Shown here in pieces: positions 44,315 through 52,342 of a stretch of DNA of 63,326 nt. The notes beneath the pieces are model-generated. The model had not been told where the DNA came from, did no database searches, and saw nothing but the letters and a program-made list of their open reading frames with translations. This stretch comes from Bacillus sp. FJAT-29814. Its GTDB lineage: Bacteria; Bacillota; Bacilli; Bacillales; Cytobacillaceae. The stretch spans positions 27,279 through 90,604 of the forward strand of contig NZ_LMTJ01000010.1 in NCBI RefSeq assembly GCF_001510715.1, in the 5' to 3' direction. The translations under genes and the position numbers were made by a program. Numbering within the stretch: the first letter of the stretch is position 1; each line of letters starts with the position of its first letter.

Positions 44315-45112
44315 ATGAGAAGAAAATTACTGATGTGGCTAACGGTGGTAATCCTCATGCTGTCATTGGGAGGTATGTCCGCCTATGCTCAAACAAAAAA
44401 TCCTCCTAATATGGAAGGGGGAGCAGAAAATAAAGAGCGTGTGCGGCACCCAGTGTCATTTATTATTTTGCAGCAGCGATACCCGGAAACGATGGTGACA
44501 AGAGGTCCGCAAACTGAAAATAAAGTGGCGTTAACATTTGATGACGGCCCGGACCCCCGGTTTACGCCGCAAATTTTGGATATTTTAAAAGAGCAAAATG
44601 TGAAAGCGACTTTTTTCTTGATGGGAGCAAGGGCTAAAGCCTATCCAGAGATTGTGAAGCGAATCCAAGATGAAGGTCACATTATTGGGAACCATACATA
44701 TTGGCATCCTAATTTGGTTGAGCAAGGGGACATCGCGACGCTAGAAAGAGAGGTGACACAAACCGAAAATCAGTTGGCTAGTCAAATTGGCTACCGCACC
44801 AAACTGTTTCGCGCACCATACGGCTTTTTGAACAATGGGTTGGTTGAAAAGATGAAATCGATGAATTATACGGTGGTTGCTTGGTCGGTAGATTCTCTCG
44901 ATTGGCACGAGTCGCCTCCTGAGCAAATTGCCTATAATGTCATCAGCAACATCCAGCCCGGTGCGATTATTCTGATGCACGACGGGGCACAGTGGGATGA
45001 AGACCGGACTAATACCATCAAATCGTTACGGCAGATTATCCCTGAGTTGAAGAAACAGGGGATTGTGTTTGAGACCGTGCCGGTGTTGTTGGATATTCCC
45101 TACAAAAAATAA
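44315..45112 (+). CDS. exported polysaccharide deacetylase
   Basis: 265 residues with a signal peptide (LLMWLTVVILMLSLGGMSAYA). NodB domain: VALTFDDGPDP near 74-84 supplies the catalytic and metal aspartates, GNHTYWHPN near 127-135 the metal histidines, RAPYGFLN near 166 and LMHDGAQ near 219 complete the set. It likely deacetylates peptidoglycan or another GlcNAc polymer at the cell surface. ATG follows AAGGAGATGTATAG. Confidence 0.9.
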   Translation: MRRKLLMWLTVVILMLSLGGMSAYAQTKNPPNMEGGAENKERVRHPVSFIILQQRYPETMVTRGPQTENKVALTFDDGPDPRFTPQILDILKEQNVKATFFLMGARAKAYPEIVKRIQDEGHIIGNHTYWHPNLVEQGDIATLEREVTQTENQLASQIGYRTKLFRAPYGFLNNGLVEKMKSMNYTVVAWSVDSLDWHESPPEQIAYNVISNIQPGAIILMHDGAQWDEDRTNTIKSLRQIIPELKKQGIVFETVPVLLDIPYKK

Positions 45113-45159
45113 TGCCCAATTATTATATGAAAAAATTTTTGGTGTTTCTAATCCATAAT

Positions 45160-45184
45160 GAGCCGTTCGAGGCTCTTTTTTTTT
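45160..45184 (+). terminator. terminator of the deacetylase gene
   Basis: GAGCC / GGCTC with a GTTCGA loop and nine T. Confidence 0.8.
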
Positions 45185-45277
45185 GGCGATTTTTACAATA
45201 GGGGTATATTAAAAAGTATGTTAATATAAAATCAAAGAAATTAATTATCCAAACCATTTTATGGGGGGGTTAGAACT

Positions 45278-46213
45278 TTGAGTCAAAATGGAATACTTAC
45301 CGCTCAAAACGGCAAAGGCACTCCTATTACAAATACGCGATCTAGTTTAGTCGCTGACATAAAATCACTTTTTAAAGGCCCTGTATTAATTGCTAATGTA
45401 TTACCCGTCTTTACAGGGTTTTGGTTGGCGCTTTACTTTACCAATAGTTCCTTTATGGATTATTGGGATGTTTTTCTGTTGACAATAATCGGAAGTACTT
45501 TGGTGATGGGCGGTGCGCTTGTCATTAATAACTGGTACGATGTTGATATCGATACCGTAATGGATCGGACGAAGAATCGGCCAACTGTTACCGGTCATTT
45601 TTCTTTAAAATCAGTATTAACTTTAGGAATTGTCCTGACTGCACTTGGTTTTGTGCTATTGCTTTTTACCAGAATGGAAGCTGTTGGCTATGCCTTTATT
45701 GGCTGGTTTACTTATGTCATTCTGTATACCATGTGGTCGAAACGAAAATACACTCTTAATACTGTCATTGGTGCTATTTCTGGCGCTGTTACACCAATGA
45801 TTGGCTGGACCGCGATTGAGCCGGGTTTTCATATCGTTCCAATCATTCTCTTTTTGATAATCTTTATCTTTCAAATGCCGCATACATTTGCGATAGCGAT
45901 GAAAAAGTGCGAAGAATACCGCGCTGCCAAAGTGGCAATGCTCCCGGTAGTGCATGGATTTGAAATGACAAAAAGGCAAATGGTCGTTTATATTGCCTGC
46001 CTGTTGCCGCTGCCATTTTATTTGGGATCACTCGGTACTGCTTTTGTTGTCATTGCAACCCTAATGAACTTAGGATGGTTAATAATAGGGATCAGTGGAT
46101 TTTTTATGAAAAACGACCTCAAATGGGCACAAATCAATTTCCTTTACTCAGTCAATTATGTTTCGATTCTATTTGTATTAATGATTTTGGTAACCTTGCC
46201 TGTATTTAATTAA
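45278..46213 (+). CDS. ctaB: protoheme IX farnesyltransferase (heme O synthase)
   Basis: 311 residues from TTG at 45278 behind GGGGGGG. Polytopic UbiA-family enzyme adding farnesyl to heme b. The prenyl-diphosphate motif NNWYDVDIDTVMDRTKNRP is at about 88-106. The ba3-type oxidase lies downstream and needs heme O/A, so the location is logical although a terminator separates them. Confidence 0.93.
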   Translation: MSQNGILTAQNGKGTPITNTRSSLVADIKSLFKGPVLIANVLPVFTGFWLALYFTNSSFMDYWDVFLLTIIGSTLVMGGALVINNWYDVDIDTVMDRTKNRPTVTGHFSLKSVLTLGIVLTALGFVLLLFTRMEAVGYAFIGWFTYVILYTMWSKRKYTLNTVIGAISGAVTPMIGWTAIEPGFHIVPIILFLIIFIFQMPHTFAIAMKKCEEYRAAKVAMLPVVHGFEMTKRQMVVYIACLLPLPFYLGSLGTAFVVIATLMNLGWLIIGISGFFMKNDLKWAQINFLYSVNYVSILFVLMILVTLPVFN

Positions 46214-46228
46214 ATACGAATAAAATTC

Positions 46229-46267
46229 AAGACTGTCCCTTACCAGAAAAGGGATAGTCTTTTTTTG
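46229..46267 (+). terminator. terminator of ctaB
   Basis: AAGACTGTCCCTT / AAGGGATAGTCTT with one G-T pair, followed by a T-run. Confidence 0.9.
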
Positions 46268-46305
46268 TTCACAGATTTGTCATTTTTGCTATACGAAAAA
46301 ATTCC

Positions 46306-46389
46306 TTATTTCAAAATAATGATTAACAACGTGAAAAAGGTAATATCACCGTTAAAATAGCGATTATAGATAAATTTGATTTTATCCAT
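46306..46389 (-). CDS. possible 27-residue hydrophobic peptide
   Basis: ATG at 46389 with AGGTGAGG about 10 nt upstream on the minus strand. The product opens MDKIKFIYNRYF and ends TLLIIILK. The frame is very short and could be chance. Confidence 0.25.
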   Translation of the reverse strand: MDKIKFIYNRYFNGDITFFTLLIIILK

Positions 46390-46441
46390 TTCAAAAATAC
46401 CTCACCTAGAAAAGTAATGCTGTTTTACCTCACACTGCCTG

Positions 46442-46484
46442 CGTGATGCAGTTCACTTCGTTGAAAACGATTCCCATTTATCAT
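46442..46484 (+). promoter_or_regulatory. ba3 oxidase promoter with Fnr-like and cre-like sites
   Basis: CGTGA-N6-TCACT (46442-46457) keeps the GTGA/TCAC core of Fnr boxes. TATCAT at 46479-46484 is a good -10; the predicted start near 46491 puts the site at -41.5. No -35 match exists at the 17-bp position. TGAAAACGATTCCC (46462-46475) resembles a CcpA cre site and would block the promoter. All inferred from pattern and spacing. Confidence 0.55.
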
Positions 46485-46525
46485 AAAAATGACAAAAGAA
46501 CTTAACGAAAAAGGGGGATTTTGAG

Positions 46526-46663
46526 ATGAGCTCTGTTAAGGGAAAAAAGGTTGAAAAACACGAAGCACCATTAAAAGGAACATGGATATCTTTGGGGGTT
46601 TTGTTTGGTGTCATTCTGTTCACTTATTTTGTACTTTATGGTTTATATATGGCGAGAGTATAG
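46526..46663 (+). CDS. cytochrome c oxidase subunit 2A (ba3-type small subunit)
   Basis: 45 residues from ATG at 46526 with AAGGGGGATT upstream. A charged N-terminus is followed by a single membrane helix (GTWISLGVLFGVILFTYFV). This matches the subunit IIa helix of Thermus-like ba3 oxidases, which replaces one helix of subunit II. Lies directly before subunit II with 12 bp between. Confidence 0.82.
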   Translation: MSSVKGKKVEKHEAPLKGTWISLGVLFGVILFTYFVLYGLYMARV

Positions 46664-46675
46664 GGGGGATAAAAA

Positions 46676-47137
46676 ATGCATAAAGACGAAAAAATTTGGC
46701 TTACGTTAAGCTTCGGGATGATTATGATCTTCATGCTTATCACTGGTTATCAGGCATTTGCATTAGAAATGGGACCGCCAAGCAACATGGAAACAATCGA
46801 CCCGCAGAAAGTAGATCAAACAGCTCCATTCGATAAGCCGGGCATTACAAAAATCGGCGAGAATGAGTATGAAGTAGTTATGACGTTAGCAGCATTCAGT
46901 TTTAACCCGCCGAATATTGAAGTTCCGGCCGGTTCAACAGTGCATTTTACACTTACATCTAAGGACGTTGTTCACGGGTTTGAAATTGCTGGTACAAACG
47001 TCAATGCGATGGTTATGCCAGGGCATATTCAAAAAATCACCCAAAAGTTCGATAAAACCGACCAATATTTAGTTATATGTAATGAGTATTGTGGCGCTGG
47101 CCACCAGTTAATGTCTACAACAATAACGGTTAAATAA
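46676..47137 (+). CDS. cbaB: ba3-type cytochrome c oxidase subunit II
   Basis: 153 residues: one N-terminal anchor helix and an outside cupredoxin domain. All CuA ligands are visible: H100, C135, C139, H143 and M146 (CNEYCGAGHQLM). The protein has one anchor rather than two, the pattern of B-type (ba3) oxidases. ATG follows GGGGGGATAAAAA. Confidence 0.93.
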   Translation: MHKDEKIWLTLSFGMIMIFMLITGYQAFALEMGPPSNMETIDPQKVDQTAPFDKPGITKIGENEYEVVMTLAAFSFNPPNIEVPAGSTVHFTLTSKDVVHGFEIAGTNVNAMVMPGHIQKITQKFDKTDQYLVICNEYCGAGHQLMSTTITVK

Positions 47138-47151
47138 AGGGGGGACAAAGA

Positions 47152-48831
47152 ATGCAAACAGCAACAGTACAAATGTTTAAAGATAAAGTAAATAAGCTTG
47201 CTGGTATAAGCCAAGAAGATGCTAGAATCTCAAAAGCATATTTATCAGTAGCATTTATTGCATTATTCATCGGTGGATTTTTAGGATTAGCACAAGGGCT
47301 GAACCGCGCTGGATTGTTCGAACTGCCATCATGGTTTAACTATTACCAAGTATTAACTGCACACGGCGTGCTCTTAATCCTCGTGTTAACAGCATTCTTT
47401 ATTATCGGTTACTTCTACGCAGGCATGTCACATACTCTAGGCGGCCTACTTCCTAAGGTAAGAAAGATTGTCTGGACTGGTTTTGCTTCAAAAATAATTG
47501 GGGCCGTACTGGTTGTTATTCCAATCCTGTTGAATGAAGCATCTGTTATGTACACCTTCTATCCGCCAATGGCAGCACACCCGATGTTTTATATTGGATT
47601 GGTGTTTGTTGCGCTGGGTACCTGGTTAGCCTGTATAGGCTGCTTTGTGCAAGTGGCTAACTGGAGAAAGAATCATAAAGGACAGCATGTTCCGATTTTC
47701 TCTTACTTTGCAACTGGTGTATTTGTTCTATTATTCTTCGCTTTAATCCCTGTAGCTGTGGAAGTATTGATCATTATTCCTTGGGCATTCCGCTGGGTTG
47801 ATACAATCAACGTTATGGTGTCTCGTACACTATTCTGGGCTTTCGGCCATACTTTAGTTAATATTTGGTACCTATCGGCAACTTCTGCTTGGTATGTAGT
47901 TATTCCAAAACTAATCGGCGGTAAACGCTGGAGCGATACGTTAACACGCGTAGTCATCATTGCTTTAGTTGTTATGAACATTACCGGTGGATTCCACCAT
48001 CAAATCATCGACCCAGGTATCGATGAAGGCATCAAATTTATGCACGTATTCATGAGCTTGGCTATCGGTTTCCCATCATTGATGACTGCTTATGCAATGT
48101 TTGCAGTATTCGAGCGTACCTCTAGAAAGCAAGGCGGCAAAGGCCTTGTTGGTTGGTGGAAGAAAATGCCGTGGGGAGATGTTCGCTTCCTTGCTCCATT
48201 CATTGCGATGGTTGCGTTTATCCCTGCTGGTGCAGGCGGTATCGTTCAAAGCACAAACCAATTGGACCAAGTAGTTCACAACACAATGTGGATCGTTGGT
48301 CACTTCCACTTAACATTGGGTATGACAGTAGTATTGACGTTCTTCGGAATCAGTTATTGGTTAGTTCCTTATATTTCAAAACGTGTATTAACGCCAAAAC
48401 TCAATAAATTAGGTGTGATCCAAACATGGGTATGGACAATCGGCATGATCTTTATGGCCGGATCTATGCACTATGTAGGTTTACTTGGTTCACCGCGAAG
48501 AACTTCTTATACAACTTATGGGGATCACGCAACAGCATTAGGCTGGGACCCATATTTAATAGCCCTGGCAGTTGGCGGAACCTTGTTAATCATAGGGGTT
48601 ATTCTCCAAGTGTACGCGGTTTTCAACATGATGTTCTTTGCACCAAAAGGGGAAACAGAATTCCCAATTGCGGAAGAAGAAGAAAATGCATCGAAAACGC
48701 CTTACTGGACTGAGCGCTGGGGATTATGGATTGTCGTAATGCTGATCATCGTATCAATGGCCTACGTTATTCCATTAACTGAAATGATTGTCAATGCACC
48801 TCCAGGTTCACCGCCTTTCAAAACTTGGTAA
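47152..48831 (+). CDS. cbaA: ba3-type cytochrome c oxidase subunit I
   Basis: 559 residues with about thirteen transmembrane helices. Heme and CuB histidines are in LTAHGVLL, WAFGHTLVNIWYLSATSAWY, GGFHHQIIDPG and IVGHFHLTLG. The helix-VI sequence differs from A-type oxidases, as in ba3 enzymes, which have high oxygen affinity. Reduces oxygen to water and pumps protons. 14 bp after cbaB. Confidence 0.94.
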   Translation: MQTATVQMFKDKVNKLAGISQEDARISKAYLSVAFIALFIGGFLGLAQGLNRAGLFELPSWFNYYQVLTAHGVLLILVLTAFFIIGYFYAGMSHTLGGLLPKVRKIVWTGFASKIIGAVLVVIPILLNEASVMYTFYPPMAAHPMFYIGLVFVALGTWLACIGCFVQVANWRKNHKGQHVPIFSYFATGVFVLLFFALIPVAVEVLIIIPWAFRWVDTINVMVSRTLFWAFGHTLVNIWYLSATSAWYVVIPKLIGGKRWSDTLTRVVIIALVVMNITGGFHHQIIDPGIDEGIKFMHVFMSLAIGFPSLMTAYAMFAVFERTSRKQGGKGLVGWWKKMPWGDVRFLAPFIAMVAFIPAGAGGIVQSTNQLDQVVHNTMWIVGHFHLTLGMTVVLTFFGISYWLVPYISKRVLTPKLNKLGVIQTWVWTIGMIFMAGSMHYVGLLGSPRRTSYTTYGDHATALGWDPYLIALAVGGTLLIIGVILQVYAVFNMMFFAPKGETEFPIAEEEENASKTPYWTERWGLWIVVMLIIVSMAYVIPLTEMIVNAPPGSPPFKTW

Positions 48832-48853
48832 GAAGAAAATTGTTTTTTTGAAA

Positions 48854-48888
48854 AAAGAGATAGCTCGCATAGGTTGGGCTATCTCTTT
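48854..48888 (+). terminator. terminator of the cba genes
   Basis: AAAGAGATAGC / GCTATCTCTTT with a 13-nt loop. Some read-through to the SCO gene is likely because the function is linked. Confidence 0.8.
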
Positions 48889-48919
48889 CTATTAAAAAAT
48901 AGAGTTGGAAGTGATCGAT

Positions 48920-49552
48920 ATGATCAACAATAAGCACACTAAAATATCACATATACTCGTTATCGCATTTGGTTTTGTATTATTTTTTATCGGCACAGAT
49001 GGATTCACCGCCTATACGGCAGAAACAGCAAGAGTCAATAAATTGATGAATGAGAAACCGCAGTTCCCCGACGTTACCCTCGAGGATAGTATAGGTCGAA
49101 AATATTCTATTTCTGAATTTGAAAACAAATATGTATTCATTACATTTTTATATACAGCGTGTACAACGGTTTGCCCGCAATTGGAGTGGAACATGTCGCA
49201 GGTTTATCAAAAGCTGCCAACTAAGTATTTGGGCAAGGAGATCGTGTTTTTAAGTATCAGCTTTGACCCTGCAAGAGATACACCAGAAACCCTCAATAAA
49301 TATAAAGATTATTTTAAAAGCGATGGAGAAACTTGGCGGATGGCGCGAATCCCCAAACAAAAGGAATTGGACTCCTTGTTGAAGGAGTTCGGGGTGATTG
49401 TCATCCCTGACGATAATGGCACCTTCGCACATAACTCGGCGTTTTATTTGGTCGACCCGAAAGGCAAACTGGTCGAGGTCATGGATTACAAAAAAGTCGA
49501 TGAAGCGTCAGCCAAGCTCAACAAGATCTTGAAACAGGAGGCGGGAGAATAA
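48920..49552 (+). CDS. SCO1/SenC/PrrC family copper chaperone
   Basis: 210 residues from ATG at 48920 behind GGAAGTGAT. One N-terminal membrane anchor, then an outside thioredoxin fold. Copper ligands: C81 and C85 (TACTTVCP) and the histidine in GTFAHNSAFYLVD. Delivers copper to the CuA site of subunit II. Its stop overlaps the next ATG by 1 bp. Confidence 0.92.
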   Translation: MINNKHTKISHILVIAFGFVLFFIGTDGFTAYTAETARVNKLMNEKPQFPDVTLEDSIGRKYSISEFENKYVFITFLYTACTTVCPQLEWNMSQVYQKLPTKYLGKEIVFLSISFDPARDTPETLNKYKDYFKSDGETWRMARIPKQKELDSLLKEFGVIVIPDDNGTFAHNSAFYLVDPKGKLVEVMDYKKVDEASAKLNKILKQEAGE

Positions 49553-50112
49553 TGTTAAACCAATCCTTTTATGGTTTGCTGCTGTTTATTTTCCTGGCCG
49601 TTCCTCCTGTTGCTCATTTTATGGAATCGTTTATGGTTGTTCACATGCATATGCAAATGCCGATACTGGTGATTGCCGGGATGCTGATGGCCAAGTTTGT
49701 TCAAGACCGATTCCCGAACTTTTTTGAAAAATGGAATGGGGACGGCGTGCCCGGAGCCTTGTTATTTTTCCTTATTGTCGTTTACTGGACATTGCCGCGC
49801 ACAATGGATGAAGCGCTGGAGGTACCGGCAGTCGAAATCTTTAAATTTATCAGCCTACCATTTTTGGCTGGAATTGCCCTTAGGGACAGCTGGGAAAAGT
49901 TAAAGCCTATTGGGAAAAATTCAATCTTTATTGGGTTTATCGTTATGTATTTTGGAATGGGCCTGCTTTATATTATTTCGCCAGAACAATTATGCAACAA
50001 TTACTTGATTATCGACCAATTAACCCTGGGCTGGGGGTTTGTGACAACAGCCATTTGTATCGTAATCTACATGGTTTACAATTATTTTGTCGACCCCTCG
50101 GATTACATTTGA
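49552..50112 (+). CDS. polytopic membrane protein linked to the ba3 oxidase
   Basis: 186 residues with five or six predicted membrane helices. It is translationally coupled to the SCO gene (TAATG). A His/Met-rich segment VVHMHMQMP lies between the first two helices and could bind copper or heme. This resembles helper proteins near oxidases such as CtaG, but I cannot place it in a named family. An assembly role is inferred from the context. Confidence 0.6.
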   Translation: MLNQSFYGLLLFIFLAVPPVAHFMESFMVVHMHMQMPILVIAGMLMAKFVQDRFPNFFEKWNGDGVPGALLFFLIVVYWTLPRTMDEALEVPAVEIFKFISLPFLAGIALRDSWEKLKPIGKNSIFIGFIVMYFGMGLLYIISPEQLCNNYLIIDQLTLGWGFVTTAICIVIYMVYNYFVDPSDYI

Positions 50113-50118
50113 AGAAGT

Positions 50119-50153
50119 GCCGCACCGGCTCCTGACGCCGGGCGGCTATTTTT
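50119..50153 (+). terminator. terminator after the oxidase cluster
   Basis: GCCGCaCCGGC / GCCGGgCGGC with a 7-nt loop and a T-run. Confidence 0.85.
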
Positions 50154-50160
50154 GTATAAT
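50132..50160 (+). promoter_or_regulatory. promoter of ogt inside the preceding terminator
   Basis: CTGACG (50132-50137), 17-bp spacer, TATAAT (50155-50160). The -35 box lies in the loop of the terminator hairpin. Predicted start near 50167. Confidence 0.6.
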
Positions 50161-50196
50161 GAAAGAAAACACGGTTTTTTATTGGAGGAAAAGAGT

Positions 50197-50706
50197 ATGA
50201 ATGCACAGCCGGTTTATTGGTCATTGTTGAAGCATAAAGATTGGCAGTTATATCTCGCTGCAACAGAGAAAGGCCTTTGTTTCGTTGGGTCGCAAGGGCA
50301 GGCGTTTGAAGAGGTGGCTGCCTGGGTGGAAAAGCGGATGCCTAAAAGTCCGCTAATTGAGGACGCTGAAAAACTAAGACCATATGCTGAAGAATTAATA
50401 CAGTATCTTGAAGGGGAGCGGACAAGCTTTACGATTCCGTCCGATTACCGTGGAACAGAATTTCAGCGTTCCGTTTGGGAGGCGCTTTGTGAAATCCCGT
50501 TTGGAGAGACGAGGACTTATTCCGATATTGCTGCCAAAATTAATCGGCCTGCAGCGGTACGTGCAGTCGGTGCAGCCATCGGTGCCAATCCGGTGATGAT
50601 TACCGTCCCATGCCACCGGGTGTTAGGGAAAAATGGGGCCCTGACCGGCTTCCGGGGCGGGTTAGAGATGAAATCCAAGCTGTTGGAGATAGAGCGGAAG
50701 GCTTAA
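50197..50706 (+). CDS. ogt: methylated-DNA-[protein]-cysteine S-methyltransferase
   Basis: 169 residues from ATG at 50197 behind TTGGAGGAAAAG. Suicide repair of O6-methylguanine. Acceptor C139 sits in VPCHRV, preceded by the recognition helix RAVGAAIGANP; GETRTYSDIA is also typical. The N-terminal domain is short and lacks a second function. Confidence 0.94.
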   Translation: MNAQPVYWSLLKHKDWQLYLAATEKGLCFVGSQGQAFEEVAAWVEKRMPKSPLIEDAEKLRPYAEELIQYLEGERTSFTIPSDYRGTEFQRSVWEALCEIPFGETRTYSDIAAKINRPAAVRAVGAAIGANPVMITVPCHRVLGKNGALTGFRGGLEMKSKLLEIERKA

Positions 50707-50768
50707 AAGGCTGGGTAAGCAATAAAATGGTTCAGGTGGTAAAATATAGGTGAGGGGGGAGGGGAGCA

Positions 50769-51557
50769 ATGATTGATGTGTATTCAAAGGGGAAAGTTAC
50801 GTGTATCGAGGGGAAAACCCAAGGGGCAGTAGGCAGGGTTTTTGCGTTTTTGGTAGATGGCATGCTGGTCGATACAGGCCCCCAATGTTTAGCGGAAAGC
50901 CTTATTCCTTTTTATCAAGAACAATCTTTTGACTTAGTCACTTTAACGCACAGTCACGAGGACCATTCCGGGACTGCTCCGTGGATTCAGGAAAATCTTG
51001 ATATACCAATCTATGTCCATCCGAAAGGAATCCATATTTGTGAGCAGGACTGGCCGTATCCGAAGTATCGGCAGGTGACCTGGGGCAAACGGAGGAAATT
51101 TACCGCCCAGCAGTTAGGAGAGACAATTCAATCTCGTCATTATGAATGGAAGGTCCTTTATACCCCTGGACATGCCGTTGATCATGTTTCTTTTCTCAAT
51201 GAGGAAACAGGCATCCTGTTTTCTGGTGATTTATTTGTCGCACCGAAAACAAAGGTGATTATGGACAGCGAATCAATCCCCGTGATTATGGATTCGATCC
51301 GAACTTTGCTCACTTATGATTTCGGGCCGATGTATTGCTGCCATGCTGGCTATATAGAGGATGGGAAAGGGATGCTGATACAAAAGCTGAAAAATCTCGA
51401 GAACCTCTGCAAGGAAGTGGCACATTTATATCGTGAAGGGTTATCAATCTTTGAAATTAACCAAAAGCTGTTTCCGAAAAAGTATCCAATTATTACTGTC
51501 TCGGGAGGAGAATGGGACTCGCTCCATGTTGTATCATCGATTGTAAAAGGGCTTTAA
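50769..51557 (+). CDS. MBL-fold metallo-hydrolase
   Basis: 262 residues. Zinc motif H61-S-H63-E-D65-H66 (THSHEDHSG), GHAVDHVSF and SGDLFVAP for the further ligands. Glyoxalase II-like or a related thioesterase; the substrate is not evident. ATG lies close to GAGGGGGGAGGGGAGC. Not exported. Confidence 0.85.
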   Translation: MIDVYSKGKVTCIEGKTQGAVGRVFAFLVDGMLVDTGPQCLAESLIPFYQEQSFDLVTLTHSHEDHSGTAPWIQENLDIPIYVHPKGIHICEQDWPYPKYRQVTWGKRRKFTAQQLGETIQSRHYEWKVLYTPGHAVDHVSFLNEETGILFSGDLFVAPKTKVIMDSESIPVIMDSIRTLLTYDFGPMYCCHAGYIEDGKGMLIQKLKNLENLCKEVAHLYREGLSIFEINQKLFPKKYPIITVSGGEWDSLHVVSSIVKGL

Positions 51558-51577
51558 GGTAAAGGGGGCGTTGTTTG

Positions 51578-52300
51578 ATGACACTTTTATTAGTCCAGCT
51601 GGGCATGATTCTGATGTTTTTGCTCCTGGGTTGGGCAATGTTGCAAAGAGAAGCATATTGGCTGATATCCGGGTTTTCGACCCGGCCTAAGGAAGAACAG
51701 GAGGAGCTGATTGCTAACGGGTTCCCGCAACGGACGGGGAAATTGATGATTGCCACGGCAGTTGGCATGGTGCTATTAATGCCTTTGTACTGGACATCAT
51801 TTGCATACACGTTTGAGGTTCAATTTGGGTTTATGTTGGTGTTCCTAATGGGCGGGCTTATTTATCTATCAAAGTATGAGGTGCCTAAAAAACGAAAGCG
51901 GAGCTATATCATTTCGACTTCACTGTTTGTAGTTGTCATTGGTGCGCTTGGTGTTCTTGAATATATCGCCTATCAGGACTATGAACTAATCGCACGTGGG
52001 CAATCCTTTGAAATCACCGGTGTTTATGGCGATGAATGGCCGTACCAAGAGGTGACAAAGGTGGAGCTGCTTGATGAAATGCCGGAGGTCACCTTCAAAC
52101 AGGACGGATTTGGCATGTCCACGATTGCCAAGGGACGCTTCAAGGTAAAAGACTACGGCAGCAGTTTGTTATTTATCAGAAAAGAGACTTCTCCGATCCT
52201 CTATATAGAAATGGGCAAGAAAAAAATCTTTATCAATGCAAAAACGCCGGAACGGACAACGGAATGGTTTGAGGAACTTAAATCAAAAACAAGGGATTGA
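51578..52300 (+). CDS. membrane protein with DUF3784-like N-terminus and PH-like C-terminus
   Basis: 240-241 residues; ATG at 51578 (a TTG precedes it) behind AAAGGGGGCG. Three or four helices in the first 130 residues; QREAYWLISGFSTRPKEEQE resembles DUF3784. The C-terminal part from ARGQSFEITGVYGDEW onward looks like a bacterial PH-like domain. Function unknown. Confidence 0.7.
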   Translation: MTLLLVQLGMILMFLLLGWAMLQREAYWLISGFSTRPKEEQEELIANGFPQRTGKLMIATAVGMVLLMPLYWTSFAYTFEVQFGFMLVFLMGGLIYLSKYEVPKKRKRSYIISTSLFVVVIGALGVLEYIAYQDYELIARGQSFEITGVYGDEWPYQEVTKVELLDEMPEVTFKQDGFGMSTIAKGRFKVKDYGSSLLFIRKETSPILYIEMGKKKIFINAKTPERTTEWFEELKSKTRD

Positions 52301-52311
52301 TTGTAGTGTTG

Positions 52312-52342
52312 AAAAGCCGCCATGGATAGGACCAAGGCGGCT
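52312..52342 (-). terminator. terminator of the HTH-TPR regulator
   Basis: AGCCGCC / GGCGGCT, 14-nt loop, followed by TTTT on the minus strand. Confidence 0.65.
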
